A stretch of DNA of 64,000 nucleotides, from assembly GCA_014649575.1 (NCBI GenBank), contig BMTH01000003.1, forward strand, positions 186,001 through 250,000. Direction: 5' to 3'. Source of the stretch: Streptomyces griseoincarnatus (GTDB taxonomy: Bacteria > Actinomycetota > Actinomycetes > Streptomycetales > Streptomycetaceae). Under the pieces are notes generated by a model that did no database searches, had not been told where the DNA came from, and saw nothing but the letters and a program-made list of their open reading frames with translations. Within the stretch, counting starts at the first letter, position 1, and each line of letters opens with the position of its first letter. Positions 8,524 through 17,358 of this stretch are shown piece after piece. The position numbers and the translations under genes were made by a program.

Positions 8524-9645
8524 ATGAGCCTGACCCTGAGGACCATCAGTCGCGAGCAGCATCTGGCATACATCCAGAGCCTGCCGTCGGCGAGCCACAT
8601 GCAGGTCCCGGCCTGGGCAGACGTGAAGGCGGAGTGGCGCTCGGAGAACCTCGGCTGGTTCGACGACCGCACCGGCGAGATGGTCGGCGCGGGTCTGGTG
8701 CTCTACCGGCAGCTGCCCAAGATCAAGCGTTACCTCGCCTATCTGCCCGAGGGCCCGGTCATCAACTGGTTCGCGCCGAACCTCCAGGAGTGGATCGAGC
8801 CGATGCTCGCCCACCTGAAGCAGCAGGGCGCCTTCTCCGTGAAGATGGGCCCGCCGGTGATCATCCGCCGCTGGGAGGCTCCGACCATCAAGCGGGGCAT
8901 CCAGGACCAGGACGTCAAGCGCCTGCGAGACCTGGAGGCCGACTTCATCGAGCCCCGCGCCTTCGAGGTCGCCGACAAGCTGCGCCGCATGGGCTGGCAG
9001 CAGGGCGAGGACGGCGGCGCCGGCTTCGGCGACGTCCAGCCGCGCTACGTCTACCAGGTGCCGCTGGCGAACCGCTCGCTCGAAGAGGTCCACAAGAACT
9101 TCAACCAGCTGTGGCGCCGCAACATCAAGAAGGCGGAGAAGGCCGGCGTCGAGGTCGTCCAGGGCGGCTACGAGGACCTGGCCGAGTGGCAGCGGCTGTA
9201 CGAGATCACCGCCGTGCGCGACCACTTCCGGCCGCGCCCGCTGTCGTACTTCCAGCGGATGTGGACGGCCCTCAACACCGAGGACCCCAACCGTATGCGG
9301 TTGTACTTCGCCCGGCACAACGGCGTGAACCTGTCCGCGGCGACCATGCTGATCGTCGGCGGGCACGTCTGGTACTCCTACGGTGCCTCCGACAACATCG
9401 GCCGTGAGGTCCGCCCCTCGAACGCGATGCAGTGGCGGATGCTGCGCGACGCCTACGCGCTCGGCGCCACCGTCTACGACCTCCGCGGCATCTCCGACTC
9501 GCTGGACGAGACCGACCACCTCTTCGGCCTGATCCAGTTCAAGGTCGGCACCGGCGGGCAGGCGGCCGAGTACCTCGGCGAGTGGGACTTCCCGCTCAAC
9601 AAGCTGCTCCACAAGGCGCTCGACATGTACATGTCCCGTCGCTGA
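8524..9645 (+). CDS. femX: FemX/FemAB-type peptidoglycan bridge aminoacyltransferase
   Basis: A 373-residue protein of the FemABX family, which transfers amino acids from aminoacyl-tRNA to the peptide stem of lipid II. In Streptomyces the bridge is a single glycine on LL-diaminopimelate and the FemX homologue is the presumed enzyme. The two GNAT-like subdomains are visible; the first contains VPAWADVKAEWRSENLGWFD and the second contains LRGISDSLDETDHLFGL and FKVGTGG. A basic segment (NIKKAEKAGVEV) resembles the tRNA-contacting helices of the family. An alanine-racemase-like gene follows 93 bases downstream. Confidence 0.88.
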   Translation: MSLTLRTISREQHLAYIQSLPSASHMQVPAWADVKAEWRSENLGWFDDRTGEMVGAGLVLYRQLPKIKRYLAYLPEGPVINWFAPNLQEWIEPMLAHLKQQGAFSVKMGPPVIIRRWEAPTIKRGIQDQDVKRLRDLEADFIEPRAFEVADKLRRMGWQQGEDGGAGFGDVQPRYVYQVPLANRSLEEVHKNFNQLWRRNIKKAEKAGVEVVQGGYEDLAEWQRLYEITAVRDHFRPRPLSYFQRMWTALNTEDPNRMRLYFARHNGVNLSAATMLIVGGHVWYSYGASDNIGREVRPSNAMQWRMLRDAYALGATVYDLRGISDSLDETDHLFGLIQFKVGTGGQAAEYLGEWDFPLNKLLHKALDMYMSRR

Positions 9646-9738
9646 TCCGCGCTTCCGTATCCGTCTTCGTAGCCCGACGGCTTCACCGCCCCATACCTCT
9701 GCTACACCGCAGCCACGAGAAAGGTTCCAGGTCCGGCC

Positions 9739-10770
9739 ATGGCGCTCACGCTCTACGTCGACACCGCGCGCTGGCGGGCGCATCACAAGCACGTGCAGGA
9801 GCAGTTCCCGGGGCTCGTCCCCGTCTGCAAGGGCAACGGCTACGGCTTCGGCCACGAGCGTCTCGCCGAGGAGGCCACACGGCTGGGCACGGACGTCCTG
9901 GCCGTCGGAACGACGTACGAGGCCGCACGGATCAAGGACTGGTTCGGCGGTGACCTGCTGGTGCTGACGCCGTACCGGCGGGGTGAGGAGCCGGTGCCGC
10001 TGCCCGACCGGGTCATCCGCTCGGTGTCGTCGGTCGACGGCGTGTACGGCCTGGTCGGCGCCCGCGTCGTCATCGAGGTGATGTCCTCGATGAAGCGGCA
10101 CGGCATCAGCGAGCAGGACCTGCCCCAACTGCATGCCGCGATAGAGAACGTCCGGCTGGAGGGCTTCGCCATCCACCTCCCGCTGGACCGCACCGACGGT
10201 TCCGACGCCGTCGAGGAGGTCATCGGCTGGATGGACCGGCTGCGGGCGGCCCGTCTGCCGCTGCACACGATGTTCGTCAGCCACCTCAAGGCCGACGAGC
10301 TGGCCCGCCTCCAGCAGCAGTTCCCGCAGACCCGTTTCCGCGCCCGCATCGGCACCCGGCTCTGGCTGGGGGACCACGAGGCCACCGAGTACCGCGGCGC
10401 GGTCCTGGACGTCACCCGGGTCGCCAAGGGGGACCGGTTCGGCTACCGGCAGCAGAAGGCCGCCTCGGACGGCTACCTGGTGGTCGTGGCGGGCGGAACG
10501 TCCCACGGGGTGGGGCTGGAGTCCCCCAAGGCCCTGCACGGCGTCATGCCGCGCGCCAAGGGCGTCGCCCGGGCGGGCCTCGCGACCGTCAACCGGAACC
10601 TCTCGCCCTTCGTGTGGGCCGGCAAGCAGCGCTGGTTCGCCGAGCCGCCGCACATGCAGGTGTCCATCCTGTTCGTGCCGTCCGACGCCCCGGAGCCCCA
10701 GGTCGGCGAGGAACTGGTGGCCCATCTGCGGCACACCACGACCCAGTTCGACCGGCTCGTCGACCGCTGA
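9739..10770 (+). CDS. Alanine racemase family protein
   Basis: A 343-residue protein with the N-terminal PLP barrel of alanine racemases. The PLP-lysine motif is VCKGNGYGFGHE at about residues 31-42, and a later segment IGTRLWLGD matches the substrate/PLP-phosphate region. Alanine racemases supply D-Ala for peptidoglycan. The C-terminal part is shorter and less typical than in canonical Alr, so this may be a second racemase or a PLP-binding relative rather than the housekeeping enzyme. It pairs with the FemX gene and has a terminator right after it. Confidence 0.8.
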   Translation: MALTLYVDTARWRAHHKHVQEQFPGLVPVCKGNGYGFGHERLAEEATRLGTDVLAVGTTYEAARIKDWFGGDLLVLTPYRRGEEPVPLPDRVIRSVSSVDGVYGLVGARVVIEVMSSMKRHGISEQDLPQLHAAIENVRLEGFAIHLPLDRTDGSDAVEEVIGWMDRLRAARLPLHTMFVSHLKADELARLQQQFPQTRFRARIGTRLWLGDHEATEYRGAVLDVTRVAKGDRFGYRQQKAASDGYLVVVAGGTSHGVGLESPKALHGVMPRAKGVARAGLATVNRNLSPFVWAGKQRWFAEPPHMQVSILFVPSDAPEPQVGEELVAHLRHTTTQFDRLVDR

Positions 10771-10793
10771 GACGACACCGGACCCCATCACGG

Positions 10794-10826
10794 AGGGCCG
10801 TGCACGGACGTTCCGTGCACGGCCCT
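10794..10826. terminator. Terminator between the racemase-like and GT87 genes
   Basis: A hairpin with 15-base perfect arms (10794-10808 and 10812-10826) and a 3-base loop lies between convergent genes, so it can serve both strands. Confidence 0.8.
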
Positions 10827-10861
10827 TCGCGTGGCCCGGAGGGCGCCTCCCGGTGGTTCGC

Positions 10862-12352
10862 TCAGAGCGAACCGCCGGCCTGCGTCCTGCCCCATTCGAC
10901 CTGAGGCGCCTCGAAGTGGGCCGCGTGCCGCGCGGGACGCGCCGCGGGGCCGAGCACGAAGACGTCGTCGGCGCCGTCCAGCACACCACCTGAGGGGTCG
11001 TCATCGCCGGAGCGGCGCACCGGGTCCCGCTCCGGCATCAGGATGTCGCGGACGACCATGACGCAGAGGAAGAGCGTCCCCGCCAGGTGCGCACCGATGG
11101 CCCAGTGGTAGCCGTCGGTGGGCAGGCCCTTGTGGGCGTCCCCGCTGGTCGTGTACGCGAGGTACATCCAGATGCCCAGGAAGTACGCCACCTCGCAGGC
11201 CTGCCAGATCAGGAAGTCACGCCACTTGGGCCGGGCCAGCGCCGCGAGGGGCACCAGCCACAGCACGTACTGCGGCGAGTAGACCTTGTTGGTGAGGATG
11301 AACGCCGCGACGATCAGGAAGGCCAGCTGGGCGAAGCGCGGCCGGCGGGGCGCCGTGAGCGTCAGGGCCGCCACGCCCACGCAGCACAGCAGCATCAGCA
11401 GCGTCGCAAGCGTGTTCACCGTCTCGGTGGCGATCGGGTCGTCCGAGTTCTGCGCCAGGATCAGCCAGAAGGACCCGAAGTCGACGCCGCGTTCCTGGCT
11501 GAACGTGTAGAACTTCGACCAACCGTCGAAGGCGAACAACATGACCGGCCCGTTCACGACGATCCAGGCGACGGCGGCCCCGCCGAGCGCCGTGCAGTAC
11601 TGCCGCCACCGGCCCGCGCGCCAGCACAGCACGAGCAAGGGTCCGAGGAGCAGTACGGGATAGAGCTTGGCGGCCGTGGCGAGGCCCAGCAGGACCCCGA
11701 AGGCGAGGGCCCGGCCCCGCGACCACATCAGCATCGCGGCGGCCGTCAGAGCAACCGCCAGCAGGTCCCAGTTGATGGTGGCGGTCAGCGCGAAGGCCGG
11801 GGCGAGAGCGACGAACAGTCCGTCCCAGGGCCGCCGGGCATGGGTGCGCGTCACGCACACGGCGATGACGGCCGCGCACGCCATGAGCATCCCGGCGTTG
11901 ACCATCCAGTACCACTGCTCCTGGTGCTGGATGCTGCCGCTGCCCGGGGTGAGCCAGGCCGCGACCTCCATGAACACGCCCGTCAGGACCGGGTACTCCA
12001 GGTACTCCATGTCCCCGGGAAGCCGGTCGAAGTACGGCACCAGCCCGTCGGCGAAGCCGCGCCCCTGGTACAGGTGCGGAATGTCCGAGTAGCAGGCGTG
12101 CGTGTACTGCGAACTGGCGCCGAAGAACCAGGCGCCGTTGTAGCAGGGCGCCTTCTGCACCAGCCCGAGGGCGAACACACCGATCGCCACGAGCGCGATC
12201 ACCCGCACCGGGGTCCACCAGGATCTGCCGAGCAGGGCACGCCGCCCGATCGGTCCCCCGATCAGCTCGCTGCCGGCCGCTGCGACCCGGTCCTCCTCCG
12301 TCGGCCGCACCGGGTCCGGCTCGTGGACGCTCGTCGTTTTTCCACTGGGCAT
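10862..12352 (-). CDS. GT87 / DUF2029 family membrane mannosyltransferase
   Basis: A 496-residue polytopic membrane protein with a soluble N-terminus (about 1-45) and some ten hydrophobic helices. The family uses polyprenyl-phosphate mannose to extend envelope glycans such as lipomannan. An Arg/Asp-rich periplasmic loop after the first helix (HLYQGRGFADGLVPYFDRLP region) is typical. The ATG at 12352 is chosen; the in-frame extension to 12445 would read through a hairpin and a parS site (residues FHVKH) and is rejected. Partner gene on the same strand is the PBP upstream. Confidence 0.85.
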   Translation of the reverse strand: MPSGKTTSVHEPDPVRPTEEDRVAAAGSELIGGPIGRRALLGRSWWTPVRVIALVAIGVFALGLVQKAPCYNGAWFFGASSQYTHACYSDIPHLYQGRGFADGLVPYFDRLPGDMEYLEYPVLTGVFMEVAAWLTPGSGSIQHQEQWYWMVNAGMLMACAAVIAVCVTRTHARRPWDGLFVALAPAFALTATINWDLLAVALTAAAMLMWSRGRALAFGVLLGLATAAKLYPVLLLGPLLVLCWRAGRWRQYCTALGGAAVAWIVVNGPVMLFAFDGWSKFYTFSQERGVDFGSFWLILAQNSDDPIATETVNTLATLLMLLCCVGVAALTLTAPRRPRFAQLAFLIVAAFILTNKVYSPQYVLWLVPLAALARPKWRDFLIWQACEVAYFLGIWMYLAYTTSGDAHKGLPTDGYHWAIGAHLAGTLFLCVMVVRDILMPERDPVRRSGDDDPSGGVLDGADDVFVLGPAARPARHAAHFEAPQVEWGRTQAGGSL

Positions 12353-12391
12353 GCCGCACATCCTGCCGTACCTGTCCGGTGATACGGCGAG

Positions 12392-12420
12392 GGCCGCCGT
12401 ACCCATCGGGTACGGCGGCC
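12392..12420 (-). terminator. Hairpin between the PBP and GT87 genes
   Basis: Perfect 13-base arms (12392-12404 and 12408-12420) with a 3-base loop, just past the PBP stop and 4 bases from parS. Likely ends the PBP transcript. Confidence 0.65.
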
Positions 12421-12423
12421 CAT

Positions 12424-12437
12424 GTTTCACGTGAAAC
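12424..12437. other. parS site 3
   Basis: Perfect GTTTCACGTGAAAC between two tandem minus-strand genes (PBP and GT87), next to a hairpin. Confidence 0.95.
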
Positions 12438-12462
12438 ACCCACATCGGGCGGTGGGGACGGC

Positions 12463-15075
12463 TCAGCCGCCGGTGCCTCCGAACAAGCCGCCGCCGTTGC
12501 CGCCGCCCCGGGAGTCTCCGGGGTCCTCGCTTTCGGTGGGATCGGGCGACGTGGTCACGCCTCCGTCGGTGCCTCCGTTGTCACCACCGCCGTTTCCTGT
12601 CCCGCCGTCGTCCTCCTCCTCGTCCCGGCAACGGAAGTCGAAGGGACCGCAGGTCTCGGTCTCCGTGGGCGGGGGCGAGGTGGTCACCGTCTCGGACGGC
12701 GTCGGCTCCTCGGACGGCGTCGCCTCCTCGGTCTCCGTCTCGGTCGGAGTCGGCGACGGTGCGCCGACGCCGTCGGCGATCTCGCCGATCTTCTCGGCCT
12801 TGGGGAAACCGGGGTCGGACTCGCCCTTCAGCGCGATCTTCATGAACTCGGTCCACACCTCGGTGGGGATGTCACCACCGTGGATCGAGTCCTTGCCCGC
12901 CGTGCCGTTCATGGAGAGGAGCTTGTGACTCTTGGGGTCCTCACGGAACATCGCGACCGCGGTCGACAGCTGCTGGGTGTAGCCGACGAACCAGGCGGAC
13001 TTGTTCTCGTCCGTGGTACCCGTCTTGCCGGCCGCCCGGCGCCCCAGCTCCTTGGCGTGCTGGGCCGTACCGTTCTCGATCACGTTCTCGAGCACGTCGG
13101 TGACGTTGTTCGCCACCTTCTCGGGCATCGCCTGCTTGACCCGCGGCTTCTCGAAGCCGGGCAGCTCCGAGCCCCGGTACTTGACCTCGGTCACCGAGTA
13201 GGGGTCGGCCTGCTTGCCCGACGCCGCGAACGTCGCGTACGAGTCCGCCATACGGATCGCGCTGGGCGTGGACGTACCGAGGGCGAACGAGGCGTTGAGG
13301 CCGGCGAAGCTGTCCTTGAGGATGCCGGACTTCTGTGCGACGTCCGCCACCTTCTTCATCCCGACGTCCATGCCGAGCTGCACGAACGGGGTGTTGACGG
13401 ACTGCTCCATCGCCTTCCGCAGGCTGATGTAGCCCCACGGCTTGTCGCTCTCGTTCTCCTGGAAGAACGGCGTGTTGTCCTTCTTGAGGACGTAGGAGCC
13501 GTCGTTGTTCAGGATCTTCAGGTGGTCGTTGCCGTTGTACTTACTGGCCGGCGAGACGCCCACACCGTTGGTCTTGTACGTGCCGTGCTGCATCGCGGCG
13601 GCGAGCACGAAGGGCTTCCACGTCGAACCGACCGGGACACCGGAGGTGTCGGCGTTGTTGACGAAGTGGCCGTTCTCGAACCCGGGGCCGCCGTACAGGG
13701 CGACGATCGCGCCGTCCTTGGGCTTCACCGTGGCCGCGCCGAACTGGACGTGCTGGTCCTTCTCGCGCTTCGGGTCGATGTTCTCCTTCTCGACCTTCTT
13801 CACGGCCTTGGCCAGCGCCTCGACCTTGTCCTTCTCGAAGGTCGTGTAGATCTGGTAACCACCCTGGTCGAACTGCGCCTCGGTGATCTCCGAGTTCTTC
13901 AGGACGAACCGCTTGGCCGTGTCGACCAGGTAGCTGACCTGGCCGGTCATGCCCTTGGTGGCCTTGCGGCCCTGAGGCAGCGGGTACCTCTTGATCGCCT
14001 GCTGGTACTCGGCGGCCGAGAGGTGCTCGTCGTTGTGCATCTGCTCGAGGATCCAGGACCAGCGCTCCTCGGAACGCTTCCGGTTGGCCTCGGGGGAGGC
14101 CGAGCTGTCGATGCTCTGGTTGCCGGCCGGGTCGTAGTACGTCGGGCCCTTGAGGAGGGCCGCGAGGAAGGCGCACTCGCTCGGCGTGAGGTCGACCGCG
14201 TCCTTGCCGTAGTACGTCTGGGCGGCAGCCTGGATGCCGTAGGCGCCGCGGCCGTAGTAGGAGGTGTTCAGGTAGCCCTGGAGGATCTCGTCCTTGGAGA
14301 GCTTGGTGCCCACCTTGATCGAGATGAACATCTCCTTGAACTTCCGGGAGACCGTCTGCTCCTGGGTCAGGTAGGTGTTCTTCACGAACTGCTGGGTGAT
14401 CGTCGATCCGCCCTGGGTGTCACCACCGGTCGCCATGTTGCCGAGCGCGCGGGCGATTCCCATGGGGTCGATGCCCGAGTCCTTGTAGAAGCTCTTGTTC
14501 TCGGCCGAGATCACCGCCCAGCGCATCGCTTCGGGGATGCGGTCGAGCGTGACGTTCTGCCGGTTCTGGCCGCTGCCAGTGGCTACCATCTGGGTGCCGT
14601 CCTCCCAGTAGTAGACGTTGTTCTCCGACAGCGCCGCGGCGTTCTCCTCGCTGGGCACGCTCACCATCGCGTACCCGATCCCGGCCACGGCGACGAGGCC
14701 GCCGAAGAAGGCGAGGCACAGGCCGGACACGAGCTTCCAGGACGGCATCCAGCGGCGCCAGCCGTCCTTGTCGTAGCGCGGATAGTCGATGATCTTCTTG
14801 CTGGCCGGAGGGGCCGCGCGTCCACGTCCGCGGCCTGGCCCGGCGGCGCGACGGGACCCTCCCCGCTGTGCCGCGCGTCGTGCCTCGGCACGGCTGCCGT
14901 AAGGAGGGGCCTCACCCCCCGCACCGCGGGTTCCCGTCCCATAGGAATCGGACGGAGATCCGGTGGCGCCTCGCGGTGCCGCGCGGCGGCCGGAGGACGA
15001 GCCGGACTGGCCGCGTCGGGCCGCGGCACGTCCGCCTCCCTGCGGCTGCGGCGGTTTGCGACGGTGCTCGCTCAT
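12463..15075 (-). CDS. Class A penicillin-binding protein (transglycosylase/transpeptidase)
   Basis: An 870-residue bifunctional peptidoglycan synthase. Order: a basic disordered cytoplasmic tail (1-105), a signal-anchor helix (around WKLVSGLCLAFFGGLVAVAGIGYAM), a GT51 glycosyltransferase domain with AENKSFYKDSG and the TQGGSTITQQ motif, then a transpeptidase with STWK (nucleophile Ser), SVN and KTG, and a Thr/Pro/Glu/Gly-rich extracellular tail of about 130 residues. It polymerises lipid II and crosslinks the strands. The ATG at 15075 follows GAGGAG; the longer frame to 15171 lacks a site. The divergent PadR gene lies 396 bases away. Confidence 0.93.
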   Translation of the reverse strand: MSEHRRKPPQPQGGGRAAARRGQSGSSSGRRAAPRGATGSPSDSYGTGTRGAGGEAPPYGSRAEARRAAQRGGSRRAAGPGRGRGRAAPPASKKIIDYPRYDKDGWRRWMPSWKLVSGLCLAFFGGLVAVAGIGYAMVSVPSEENAAALSENNVYYWEDGTQMVATGSGQNRQNVTLDRIPEAMRWAVISAENKSFYKDSGIDPMGIARALGNMATGGDTQGGSTITQQFVKNTYLTQEQTVSRKFKEMFISIKVGTKLSKDEILQGYLNTSYYGRGAYGIQAAAQTYYGKDAVDLTPSECAFLAALLKGPTYYDPAGNQSIDSSASPEANRKRSEERWSWILEQMHNDEHLSAAEYQQAIKRYPLPQGRKATKGMTGQVSYLVDTAKRFVLKNSEITEAQFDQGGYQIYTTFEKDKVEALAKAVKKVEKENIDPKREKDQHVQFGAATVKPKDGAIVALYGGPGFENGHFVNNADTSGVPVGSTWKPFVLAAAMQHGTYKTNGVGVSPASKYNGNDHLKILNNDGSYVLKKDNTPFFQENESDKPWGYISLRKAMEQSVNTPFVQLGMDVGMKKVADVAQKSGILKDSFAGLNASFALGTSTPSAIRMADSYATFAASGKQADPYSVTEVKYRGSELPGFEKPRVKQAMPEKVANNVTDVLENVIENGTAQHAKELGRRAAGKTGTTDENKSAWFVGYTQQLSTAVAMFREDPKSHKLLSMNGTAGKDSIHGGDIPTEVWTEFMKIALKGESDPGFPKAEKIGEIADGVGAPSPTPTETETEEATPSEEPTPSETVTTSPPPTETETCGPFDFRCRDEEEDDGGTGNGGGDNGGTDGGVTTSPDPTESEDPGDSRGGGNGGGLFGGTGG

Positions 15076-15345
15076 CGAACGACTACTCCTCGGGCAGGCG
15101 CATCTCTGCGCGCCTGGAAACGGCGGCTGGTTTCCGGTCCCCCCGAAGTACGGATGCGGCGCTCGGCACATTCATCCGTACTGCACCGGGGACAAGGACG
15201 CCCCCAGTCGTCACTCGGTTCCCGGTGGTCTGCATGGCGCACAGACTACGCACCGCCGAAACCCCCCGGGCGCAGAAGTTCACCTCAAATCAGGCAACTT
15301 GCTCGCAATGAAACGGTGATGTGATCCCGTTCACTCTCCCCCCTC

Positions 15346-15398
15346 TTGTCGCTCCCGGAAGGTCGTTCTATCGTCGTGATGTATCGAGTCGATACATC
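15346..15398 (+). promoter_or_regulatory. padR promoter with overlapping 21-base palindromic operator
   Basis: TTGTCG at 15346-15351 and TATCGT at 15369-15374 are spaced 17 bases. Starting 4 bases downstream is a near-perfect palindrome (15378-15398) with half-site GATGTATCGA, covering the expected transcription start. PadR proteins recognise ATGT/ACAT-ended palindromes, and this one has exactly those ends. Autorepression is therefore likely. The rest of the gap 15076-15471 shows nothing else except the leader of the PBP gene on the other strand. Confidence 0.7.
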
Positions 15399-15471
15399 AG
15401 CGCGACATAAAGGCGGCCACGAGCCGCACACGAGCCCATCGCGGCACGACCGGGGCAGAGAGGAGGCGACG

Positions 15472-16155
15472 ATGAGCCGGCGTTCCGGAATCCTTGAGTT
15501 CGCCGTACTCGGCCTGCTCCGCGAGGCCCCGATGCACGGGTACGAGCTGCGCAAGCGACTCAATACGTCACTGGGTGTGTTCCGTGCGTTCAGCTACGGG
15601 ACGCTCTATCCCTGCCTCAAGACGCTGGTCGCCAACGGCTGGTTGATCGAGGAACCGGGGAACACCACCGAGGACGCCCTCGCCGCACCGCTGGCCGGGC
15701 GCCGCGCCAAGATCGTCTACCGCCTGACGGCGGAGGGCAAGGAGCACTTCGAACAGCTGCTCGCCCAGACGGGACCGGACGCGTACGAGGACGAGACGTT
15801 CGCCGCGCGGTTCGCCTTCTTCGGGCAGACGTCGCGAGACGTCCGTATGCGCGTGCTCGAGGGCCGCCGCAGCCGACTGGAGGAGCGCCTCGAGAAGATG
15901 CGCGCCTCCCTGGCCCGGACCCGGGAGCGCCTCGACGACTACACGCTTGAGCTCCAGCGCCACGGGATGGAGTCCGTGGAGCGCGAAGTGCGCTGGCTGA
16001 ACGAGCTCATCGAGAGCGAGCGGGCCGGCCGGGACCTCAAGGGGTCCGCCGGCGGGGGGCCCGCTCAGCAGGACACCACATCTGGAGCGACGGGCGACCT
16101 GCCCCGGTCCGGGGACGACCCCCGGCCGGATACGCCCGGCGACACCGCCACGTGA
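15472..16155 (+). CDS. PadR family transcriptional regulator
   Basis: A 227-residue regulator. The winged helix starts at once ([22 protein letters not shown]), followed by the recognition segment [19 protein letters not shown] and the wing [20 protein letters not shown]. Residues 110-180 form a charged helical dimerisation region and the last 40 are disordered. The ATG at 15472 follows GAGGAGG. A palindromic operator overlaps its own promoter. The inositol-phosphate synthase gene begins 43 bases after the stop, so it is probably cotranscribed and controlled by this regulator. The inducer is unknown. Confidence 0.9.
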   Translation: MSRRSGILEFAVLGLLREAPMHGYELRKRLNTSLGVFRAFSYGTLYPCLKTLVANGWLIEEPGNTTEDALAAPLAGRRAKIVYRLTAEGKEHFEQLLAQTGPDAYEDETFAARFAFFGQTSRDVRMRVLEGRRSRLEERLEKMRASLARTRERLDDYTLELQRHGMESVEREVRWLNELIESERAGRDLKGSAGGGPAQQDTTSGATGDLPRSGDDPRPDTPGDTAT

Positions 16156-16198
16156 GAGTCCGCGAGGACCTCACTCGTACACACAGGGAGCAACCGGA

Positions 16199-17281
16199 AT
16201 GGGTTCGGTTCGCGTAGCCATCGTCGGCGTGGGCAACTGCGCCGCATCGCTGGTGCAGGGAGTCGAGTACTACAAGGACGCCGATGCGGCGGCCAGGGTG
16301 CCGGGCCTCATGCACGTCCAGTTCGGCGACTACCACGTCGGTGACGTCGAGTTCGTCGCCGCCTTCGACGTGGACGCCAAGAAGGTCGGCCTCGACCTCG
16401 CGGACGCCATCGGCGCCTCCGAGAACAACACCATCAAGATCTGCGACGTCCCCCGCACCGGCGTGACGGTCCAGCGCGGCCACACGCTCGACGGTCTCGG
16501 CAAGTACTACCGCGAGACCATCGAGGAGTCCGCCGACGAGCCGGTCGACGTCGTGCAGGTCCTCAAGGACAAGCAGGTCGACGTCCTCGTCTGCTACCTG
16601 CCCGTCGGCTCCGAGGACGCGGCGAAGTTCTACGCCCAGTGCGCCATCGACGCCAAGGTCGCCTTCGTCAACGCCCTCCCGGTCTTCATCGCCGGCACCA
16701 AGGAGTGGGCGGACAAGTTCACCGAGGCGGGTGTCCCGATCGTCGGCGACGACATCAAGTCGCAGGTCGGCGCCACCATCACGCACCGGGTCATGGCGAA
16801 GCTGTTCGAGGACCGGGGCGTCGTCCTGGACCGCACGATGCAGCTGAACGTCGGCGGCAACATGGACTTCAAGAACATGCTCGAGCGCGACCGCCTCGAG
16901 TCGAAGAAGATCTCGAAGACCCAGGCCGTCACCTCGCAGATCCCCGACCGGGAGCTCGGCGAGAAGAACGTCCACATCGGCCCGTCCGACTACGTCGCCT
17001 GGCTGGACGACCGCAAGTGGGCCTACGTCCGCCTCGAGGGCCGCGCCTTCGGTGACGTCCCGCTGAACCTGGAGTACAAGCTCGAGGTCTGGGACTCCCC
17101 GAACTCCGCCGGTGTCATCATCGACGCCCTGCGCGCCGCGAAGATCGCCAAGGACCGGGGCATCGGCGGCCCCATCCTGTCGGCTTCCTCGTACTTCATG
17201 AAGTCGCCGCCGGTGCAGTACTTCGACGACGAGGCCCGTGAGAACGTCGAGAAGTTCATCAAGGGCGAGGTCGAGCGCTAA
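16199..17281 (+). CDS. ino1: Inositol-3-phosphate synthase
   Basis: A 360-residue enzyme that isomerises glucose 6-phosphate to myo-inositol 3-phosphate, using NAD. It supplies phosphatidylinositol and mycothiol. The NAD-binding start [22 protein letters not shown] and the signature [17 protein letters not shown], plus the conserved [12 protein letters not shown], mark the family; the length fits actinobacterial Ino1. AGGGAG precedes the ATG. It directly follows the PadR gene (43 bases) and is ended by a strong hairpin. Confidence 0.96.
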   Translation: MGSVRVAIVGVGNCAASLVQGVEYYKDADAAARVPGLMHVQFGDYHVGDVEFVAAFDVDAKKVGLDLADAIGASENNTIKICDVPRTGVTVQRGHTLDGLGKYYRETIEESADEPVDVVQVLKDKQVDVLVCYLPVGSEDAAKFYAQCAIDAKVAFVNALPVFIAGTKEWADKFTEAGVPIVGDDIKSQVGATITHRVMAKLFEDRGVVLDRTMQLNVGGNMDFKNMLERDRLESKKISKTQAVTSQIPDRELGEKNVHIGPSDYVAWLDDRKWAYVRLEGRAFGDVPLNLEYKLEVWDSPNSAGVIIDALRAAKIAKDRGIGGPILSASSYFMKSPPVQYFDDEARENVEKFIKGEVER

Positions 17282-17302
17282 GCGCGACCACCGCGGGCAG
17301 TC

Positions 17303-17336
17303 GGGGGTCTCCGGGTCGTATGTCCCGGAGACCCCC
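17303..17336 (+). terminator. Terminator after ino1
   Basis: 13-base perfect arms (17303-17315 and 17324-17336) with an 8-base loop, directly after the ino1 stop. Confidence 0.75.
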
Positions 17337-17358
17337 GCCGTATGTGAGGCTGTGCTCC

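Noticed and set aside
7738..11004. Very long minus-strand open frame (1088 codons)
   Set aside because: It is the antisense shadow of FemX and racemase-like genes, with residues biased to Arg, Gly, Val and Asp as expected for GC-rich complements. No family match is visible.
12353..12445. 31-codon N-terminal extension of the GT87 gene
   Set aside because: It would translate the hairpin at 12392-12420 and parS site 3 (as FHVKH) and has no ribosome site. FHVKH-type starts elsewhere in the window are the same parS artefact.
12379..15324. Plus-strand open frame of 981 codons opposite the PBP gene
   Set aside because: Antisense shadow; the PBP frame has complete catalytic motifs in order.
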